Source: Flavobacterium petrolei
Lineage (GTDB): Bacteria; Bacteroidota; Bacteroidia; Flavobacteriales; Flavobacteriaceae
Reading direction: 5' to 3'
NCBI RefSeq assembly: GCF_003314435.2
Contig: NZ_QNVY02000005.1
Span: 186,001 to 250,000, forward strand
Length of the DNA: 64,000 nt
The number at the start of each line of letters is the position of its first letter. The stretch's first letter is position 1. Below are positions 59,201 to 64,000 of this stretch, one piece after another. The position numbers and the translations under genes were made by a program. Under the pieces are notes generated by a model, which saw only the letters and a list, made by a program, of their open reading frames with translations, was not told where the DNA came from and did no database searches.

Positions 59201-60019
59201 ATGAGTCCATTCGAAACTTTAGAAGAGAAATATTATATTAAAGAGGTTGATACCGATAAAAAAAGTATTTATTGCCACCATGATTTGATGGGTGAATTGT
59301 TAATTCCAACTCACAAGCATGAAAAAGCCCAAATGCTCTATTCAGAAGGTGGTATTGTTCATGTTACTACTGAAACCAAAACTTATTTTCTTCCCGCCCG
59401 TCATTTTATCTGGATTCCGGGTGGCGTAAAACATAGTATTCATCCCAATTCGGAGCGTGTCATGATGCGGAATTTGTATTTTCCGGTAGATTTGAATGAA
59501 GATTCATTTTACGAAAAAGAAGGAATTTATCCCATTAATGATTTATTACTGCAAATGATGCTTTTCACGAATCGATGGAATGGAAACTTGAAAAAAGGAA
59601 CTAGGAATTTTAGTATTGCCAATGCAATAAAAGCCATTTTACCGGAAATTTGTCTGACTAATTTGCCGTTATCGTTGCCTTTACCAAAGGATATTCGCCT
59701 GAATAAGATTATTAGTTTTTTAGATAAAAACTTAGGAGAAACTATTTTGTTCTCTGATTTGGCCAATCGTTTTGGGTTCAGTGAGCGCTCTTTGTATCGT
59801 TTGTTCCAAAAAGATTTAGGCATGTCATTCATTCAATATTTTACCATTCGGAGAATTTTAAAAGCAATAGAATTGTTACTTGAAAAAAAACTATCTGTTA
59901 GCGAAGTGGCACAAGCTGTGGGATACAGTAGTGTTCCAACTTTTAGCAACACATTTTTCAAGATTTTAGGACAACGCCCTTCTGATTATTTGAAGGGCAT
60001 TGAAATATTAAAAAAGTGA
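59201..60019 (+). CDS. AraC-family transcriptional regulator
   Basis: 272 residues. A cupin-like N-terminal domain (about 25-130; LIPTHKHEKAQMLYSEGGIVHVTT and the pattern WIPGGVKHSIH). The C-terminal double HTH (about 168-270) has FSDLANRFGFSERSLYRLFQKDLG and VSEVAQAVGYSSVPTFSNTFFKILGQRPSDYLK. It is complete, unlike the AraC-like gene at 33 kb. It lies upstream of the tolC-hlyD-MFS genes in the same direction and probably regulates them. Confidence 0.93.
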   Translation: MSPFETLEEKYYIKEVDTDKKSIYCHHDLMGELLIPTHKHEKAQMLYSEGGIVHVTTETKTYFLPARHFIWIPGGVKHSIHPNSERVMMRNLYFPVDLNEDSFYEKEGIYPINDLLLQMMLFTNRWNGNLKKGTRNFSIANAIKAILPEICLTNLPLSLPLPKDIRLNKIISFLDKNLGETILFSDLANRFGFSERSLYRLFQKDLGMSFIQYFTIRRILKAIELLLEKKLSVSEVAQAVGYSSVPTFSNTFFKILGQRPSDYLKGIEILKK

Positions 60020-60153
60020 TTTTTTTGCACTACTTATTTTCTGCAATCGTTATAGTTTTCTATTTGTCCTAAATGAATAAATAGTTGGCTTTAGTTGATT
60101 TTACGACGTAGATTAAATTAGGGAACTTTGCATCACATTCCTTTATCTACATT

Positions 60154-61521
60154 ATGTTTCTTAAAAAACAGGTTCTTTGGAGCCAATCGAAAATTAATTT
60201 TTCAAAAAATGCATTTGTATTATTCCTCTTCTTTCAAGGAATCAATTCAGCACAAGCACAGCAAGCTACAGCACTTTCTTTAAATGATGCTTTAAAAATC
60301 GCTAAAGAAAATAATAAGACCATTCAGAAATCTCATATCGAACAGCGTATTTCAGAAAAAGAGATCGCTGTGACAAAAAATCTTCGTTTACCAGAGGTTA
60401 ATTTTAATGCAATGTATTCCCGATTATCAGATTTGACGGAATATGAAGGCGGTTTTTTCTCAGACAAACATACGTATACTCCAGAACCTGGAACCGTACT
60501 ATATGATGCGGTTACAAAATTTGATGTACCGCTTTATGCTGGTAATAAAATCAATAATGCGATTAAAAAGTCGAAAGAGGAAAACGAAATAGCCAAAATC
60601 AAGGTAGAGAAGACACAGAATGATATTCAATTACAGGTGACAGCTACTTTTTTAGGTATTTATAAAATGATGGAACTCCAGAAAATCATTGGCGAAAGCA
60701 TTAAAGAAGAACAGGAACGATTGAAAGAAGTGAAAGCTTTCAAAACCTTTGGAACGGTTACTAAAAACGAAGTGTTACGCTCTGAACTGCAACTTTCAGA
60801 CCGGGAACTTCATTCGTTGACCAATAAAAAAAACATCAAAATTGCACTTCAAGAGTTAAAAACACTATTGCAGTTGCCCGAAGAAGCAGAAATTGCTATT
60901 GATACAACAAGCTTACTCGATATTGCTCCGTTGAAAGACTATGATTTCTATTTTAAAGAAACTCTTCAAAATGAAGAAATGCGTATTGCAAATAGGGAAG
61001 TGGACGTTAAAAAAACAGAGTTAAAAATGGTGAAAGGGAATTATTATCCGAAGGTGAGCTTATTTGGAAATTATAATCTAAAATATCCTGACTATATGTT
61101 GTTTACGCTGAATCGTCCGTATCTCTATACCATAGGACAAATAGGAGTTGAGGCTACTTATAATTTGTCGGGTTTATATAAAAATAAAACCAAAGTTCAG
61201 GTTGCCAATTTAAAAGTGGATTTGCAAGAAAATGAATCTGAGCTTGTAAAAAATGAAATGACTGATAAAGTATTTAGAAATCATACTCAATATCAGGAAA
61301 TATTGGACAAGTTACCGGTTACAGATAAAGCATTGGATTTAGCTAATGAAAATTATCGCATTGTAAAAGTAAAATACCTGAACCAACTGGTATTAATAAC
61401 TGAAATGGTGGATGCGGATAATGCGTTGCTACAGGCCAAATTCAACAAAGTTTCCACTAGAATAGATGTCGTTATGAAACAGTATGAATTGCTCCATACG
61501 GCAGGATTACTCAACAAATAA
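60154..61521 (+). CDS. TolC-family outer membrane efflux protein
   Basis: 455 residues. A signal region (FVLFLFFQGINSAQAQ) is followed by two outer-membrane efflux (OEP) repeats with long alpha-helical hairpins (about 40-240 and 260-450). LSLNDALKIAKENNKTIQK opens the first repeat. It forms the outer-membrane channel of a tripartite pump with the HlyD and MFS proteins downstream, 40 bases before hlyD. Confidence 0.92.
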   Translation: MFLKKQVLWSQSKINFSKNAFVLFLFFQGINSAQAQQATALSLNDALKIAKENNKTIQKSHIEQRISEKEIAVTKNLRLPEVNFNAMYSRLSDLTEYEGGFFSDKHTYTPEPGTVLYDAVTKFDVPLYAGNKINNAIKKSKEENEIAKIKVEKTQNDIQLQVTATFLGIYKMMELQKIIGESIKEEQERLKEVKAFKTFGTVTKNEVLRSELQLSDRELHSLTNKKNIKIALQELKTLLQLPEEAEIAIDTTSLLDIAPLKDYDFYFKETLQNEEMRIANREVDVKKTELKMVKGNYYPKVSLFGNYNLKYPDYMLFTLNRPYLYTIGQIGVEATYNLSGLYKNKTKVQVANLKVDLQENESELVKNEMTDKVFRNHTQYQEILDKLPVTDKALDLANENYRIVKVKYLNQLVLITEMVDADNALLQAKFNKVSTRIDVVMKQYELLHTAGLLNK

Positions 61522-61561
61522 TAATTCAATTTAATTTAATATAATTTAGTTTCAAACTTAT

Positions 61562-62614
61562 ATGGTAAAAGTTCATAATTCGTCAAGAGCGCATCGATCA
61601 TTTCATAGATTAATTACCGTGATTTCCGGTATGCTGGTTCTCGGTGGAATTGTTTTAGGGATTTGGTTTTATATTTTTAATAAAAATCACGAAGAAACTA
61701 ATGACGCCCAGGTGGATCAATATGTAACGCCAATTATGGCCCGAATTACGGGCTATGTTAACGAAGTGCATTACAATGAAAATCAATTTGTTCACAAAGG
61801 CGATACCTTGATTATAATTGATAATAGAGAATACAAAGCACATTTAGATATGGCATTAGCCGATGTTGAAAATGCAAAAAGCAATAGTATTGTGATTGAA
61901 AAAAATGTCGCAACAACTTCTAACGTAACTTCCATTAGACAATCGCAGTTACAAGCTGCCAAAACAGAAGTTTGGAAAACCAAACTGGAGTACAATCGCT
62001 ATAAAGGATTAGTAAGTCAGGAAGCGGCAACCGAACAACAGCTTGAAAAAGTAAAAGCCGATTATGAATTGGCACAGGCGCATTATCAGGAAATAGCTAA
62101 CACGATTCAATCGGCGGCATTGAACACCTCAGAAGCTTCGGCTAAAATTCCAACGGCTCAGACGGTAATTCAGTCCAAACAAGCAGTTGCAGACAATGCC
62201 ACTTTGTTTCTTTCTTATACCGTAATTACAGCGCCTTATGATGGCTGGGTGGGTAAAAAAATGATTCAATCCGGACAAATGATAAAAGAAGGACAAACCT
62301 TAGTTTCCATCGTTAGCAAGGAAAAGTGGATTACAGCTAATTTTAAAGAGACCCAACTGCAATATTTATCCATTGGACAGGAAGTGGAGCTAAAGGCAGA
62401 TGCAATAAGTGGAAGAGATTTTGTGGGAATAATTGAATCTTTGTCGCCAGCTAGTGGTGCGCGTTTTTCATTACTCCCGCCTGATAACGCTACGGGTAAC
62501 TTTATAAAAATAGAACAACGAATTCCAGTTAGAATAAAACTTAAGGATAATAATGCACAAACGGACTTTCTTAGAGCCGGTATGAATGTCACCGTTATCG
62601 CTGAACACAAATAA
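61562..62614 (+). CDS. HlyD/EmrA-family membrane fusion protein
   Basis: 350 residues. One N-terminal membrane helix (about 18-38), then NDAQVDQYVTPIMARITGYVNEVHYNENQFVHKGDTL, the biotinyl-lipoyl-like half-domain of HlyD. A coiled-coil hairpin (about 85-205) and a beta-barrel end (TAPYDGWVGKKMIQSGQMI) follow. It bridges the inner-membrane MFS pump and TolC. Typical of EmrAB-TolC systems. Confidence 0.93.
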   Translation: MVKVHNSSRAHRSFHRLITVISGMLVLGGIVLGIWFYIFNKNHEETNDAQVDQYVTPIMARITGYVNEVHYNENQFVHKGDTLIIIDNREYKAHLDMALADVENAKSNSIVIEKNVATTSNVTSIRQSQLQAAKTEVWKTKLEYNRYKGLVSQEAATEQQLEKVKADYELAQAHYQEIANTIQSAALNTSEASAKIPTAQTVIQSKQAVADNATLFLSYTVITAPYDGWVGKKMIQSGQMIKEGQTLVSIVSKEKWITANFKETQLQYLSIGQEVELKADAISGRDFVGIIESLSPASGARFSLLPPDNATGNFIKIEQRIPVRIKLKDNNAQTDFLRAGMNVTVIAEHK

Positions 62615-62618
62615 TCAG

Positions 62619-64000
62619 ATGTCAGAAGTACGTGTTTTTAAATCTTGGGTTCCTAATTGGGCTATTATTGCGATTATCTTTTTCTGCATGCTGCATTCTA
62701 TGGTTTTATTGGGAGTATATACTTCAAATGTGACGTATGCAGCGAGTTTTTTGGACGTAGAAGTTGAAGATTTGCAGTTCTCGATGTGTGTTACTTATGG
62801 GACTTTTTTAGCTACAATTCTCATCGAAAGTCGTTTTTTTAAGTTTTTTCCAACCAAGAAATATTTTCTGGTTATTTATAGCTTAACTGCTCTAACATTC
62901 ATACTGACGGCGTACACCGAAAATTTTTCTTTGTTTATTATGTTAAGAATGGCCGAAGGTGTCTTGATGGCATTGCCAGTTTTACCCTTACGACAATTTT
63001 TGATAGCACGATTTAAGTCTAAAAATGCTGTGATTATTGCTTTTACAATTAATTATGGAGCCTTGATGTTGGCTTCTCCTTTTATAATGAATATTGCGGT
63101 TTGGCTACTGGAGAATTACGATTGGAACTACATGGCGTATGGTTCGGCTTTCTTCCAAATTGTGTGCGTGGCATTAGTCATGATTACCTTCAATAACAAT
63201 CGCTTTCACAAAAAAATTCCGTTGTATCAAATTGATTGGGCCAGTTTTATTCTTGTGCTTACGGCTATTTTGTGCGGTAGTTATTTTATGGTTTATGGCC
63301 AAAAAAAATATTGGTTTGAATCCCCTCAAATTGTTGCAGCACTTATTGTTGCGTTAGTAACAGGAGGGTTTTTTATCGCCCGACAAATGCTGGTGAAAAG
63401 ACCTACTTTTGACATGCGAGTTTTTCGGTATGCGAATCTACGAACTGGATTATTATTATCCGTGGTTTTTTATATTGCCCGATCAACGTTAAATATTTGT
63501 CACAGTACGATGGCTGTTGTTTGGAATTGGGAGCCTTCAAGAGTGGCGCATGTACAATATTTAAATTTAACAGGAAATATAATTGGAATGATTTTGACTG
63601 GATTCTTTTTGGCCAAATCAGTTTCTTCCAGGTATATCTTTATAATAGGATTTTCACTTTTAGCACTATTTCATTTCTGGTTTACGTTCCTTTTCGTGCC
63701 AGATGCTTCCTTGTCGGATATTGCGATTCCGTATATGTTACAAGGTGTGGCTGTCGGAGTAATATTTGTTCCGCTGGTCTTATTCATCGTATCTGCTGTT
63801 CCTACACATTTTGCTCCGTTTGCTGGAATTGTTGGCGTTGCAGGGCGTTTTTGGGGAAGTATAATGGGTTTTGCGATGATTCAAAATGCAGGTTTGTTTT
63901 TACAAAGTACCCATTTTACAAAATTCAGACAATTTGTTCTTCCCGAAAGTCCGGAAACACAAATACGCGTCGAGAAAATTACCAGAAGTTTTATGTCTAA
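62619..64000 (+). CDS. MFS efflux transporter, C-terminal end cut by window
   Basis: Starts at the ATG at 62619, 4 bases after the hlyD stop, and remains open to 64000 (460 codons). It is hydrophobic with about 12-14 membrane helices, starting SWVPNWAIIAIIFFCMLHSMV. The motif LRMAEGVLMALPVLPLRQFLIARF fits the DHA family loop. Together with HlyD and TolC it forms an EmrAB-type tripartite drug exporter. A second, shorter open frame over 63497-64000 is a shadow. Confidence 0.9.
   Translation, partial: MSEVRVFKSWVPNWAIIAIIFFCMLHSMVLLGVYTSNVTYAASFLDVEVEDLQFSMCVTYGTFLATILIESRFFKFFPTKKYFLVIYSLTALTFILTAYTENFSLFIMLRMAEGVLMALPVLPLRQFLIARFKSKNAVIIAFTINYGALMLASPFIMNIAVWLLENYDWNYMAYGSAFFQIVCVALVMITFNNNRFHKKIPLYQIDWASFILVLTAILCGSYFMVYGQKKYWFESPQIVAALIVALVTGGFFIARQMLVKRPTFDMRVFRYANLRTGLLLSVVFYIARSTLNICHSTMAVVWNWEPSRVAHVQYLNLTGNIIGMILTGFFLAKSVSSRYIFIIGFSLLALFHFWFTFLFVPDASLSDIAIPYMLQGVAVGVIFVPLVLFIVSAVPTHFAPFAGIVGVAGRFWGSIMGFAMIQNAGLFLQSTHFTKFRQFVLPESPETQIRVEKITRSFMS

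Noticed and set aside
63497..64000. Plus-strand open frame at the right edge
   Set aside because: It is out of frame with the MFS transporter, which continues the operon and has consistent membrane helices.
1..64000. tRNA, rRNA or riboswitch genes
   Set aside because: No cloverleaf, rRNA block or known riboswitch core was recognised by reading; a covariance search would be needed to exclude them.

Overview
The window (64 kb, AT-rich) comes from a Bacteroidota genome, most likely Flavobacterium or a close relative. The evidence is the gene set and style: DUF4293 beside rho, a Rho with a long Asn/Pro/Lys-rich insertion, ars operons with DUF6428 and ArsO, lipoproteins with short lipoboxes, almost no Shine-Dalgarno sequences and TAnnTTTG-like promoter boxes. 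No rRNA, tRNA or CRISPR array was seen.

Layout. (1) 1-11.3 kb, minus strand: a long co-directional block around pyruvate and acetyl-CoA: PEP synthase, an SDR, OsmC, acetyl-CoA synthetase, an HtrA-type lipoprotein protease, 2-oxoacid dehydrogenase E1 alpha, two zinc-ribbon paralogues, E1 beta, E2, an acyl-carrier protein and a 2-hydroxyacid dehydrogenase cut by the window edge. A remnant of a second E1 alpha C-terminus lies between the zinc-ribbon genes. (2) 12-19 kb, plus strand: a soluble phosphorelay block: GAF/multi-PAS kinase, small kinase, receiver, degenerate receiver, and a hybrid kinase with Hpt. (3) 19-21.3 kb: small exported proteins and a fasciclin lipoprotein. (4) 21.5-30.8 kb: an integron-like gene-cassette array, the main discovery. 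(5) 31-45 kb: cysteine synthesis (cysM, cysE), an AraC-like sensor lacking its HTH, lpd, an MsbA-like exporter, truA, a phosphoesterase, a NarL-type two-component pair, DUF4293, rho, and an RsmB-type methylase. (6) 45.5-51.7 kb: kup, a repeat-rich secreted protein, a BNR-repeat lipoprotein and a DUF389 protein. (7) 51.7-55.4 kb: an arsenic resistance operon. (8) 55.5-59.1 kb: alcohol dehydrogenase, a small helical protein and an acetyl-CoA hydrolase/CoA-transferase, with FNR-like palindromes in their upstream regions. (9) 59.2-64 kb: AraC regulator, TolC, HlyD and MFS genes of an efflux system; the MFS gene is cut by the window end.

The array in (4) reads on the minus strand. A tyrosine recombinase (29717-30760) is followed by an attI-like site (29606-29690) with two 20-bp hairpin repeats, then seven cassettes. 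Each cassette has a gene or gene pair and ends in an imperfect palindrome with AACG^TT-type crossover cores: six of 124-137 bp and one of about 57 bp. The decisive sign is that the first 8-9 bases of each cassette (TTAGGCAC, TTACCAGAT, TTATGCGTT, TTAGTGGCT, TTGGCAGTA, TTGTAGGCA; one looser case) are repeated in complement in the R''-like box of that same cassette's own palindrome. That is the expected product of IntI-type attI x attC insertion of circular cassettes. The recombinase nevertheless lacks the extra segment that defines canonical integron integrases, and it is transcribed toward attI. An IS1182-family element has inserted inside one attC-like site with a 4-bp ACGT duplication. Cassette cargo includes DUF2971, DinB-like, alpha/beta-hydrolase, a lipoprotein, a membrane protein, a Cys-rich protein on the opposite strand, and a two-gene unit of unknown function.
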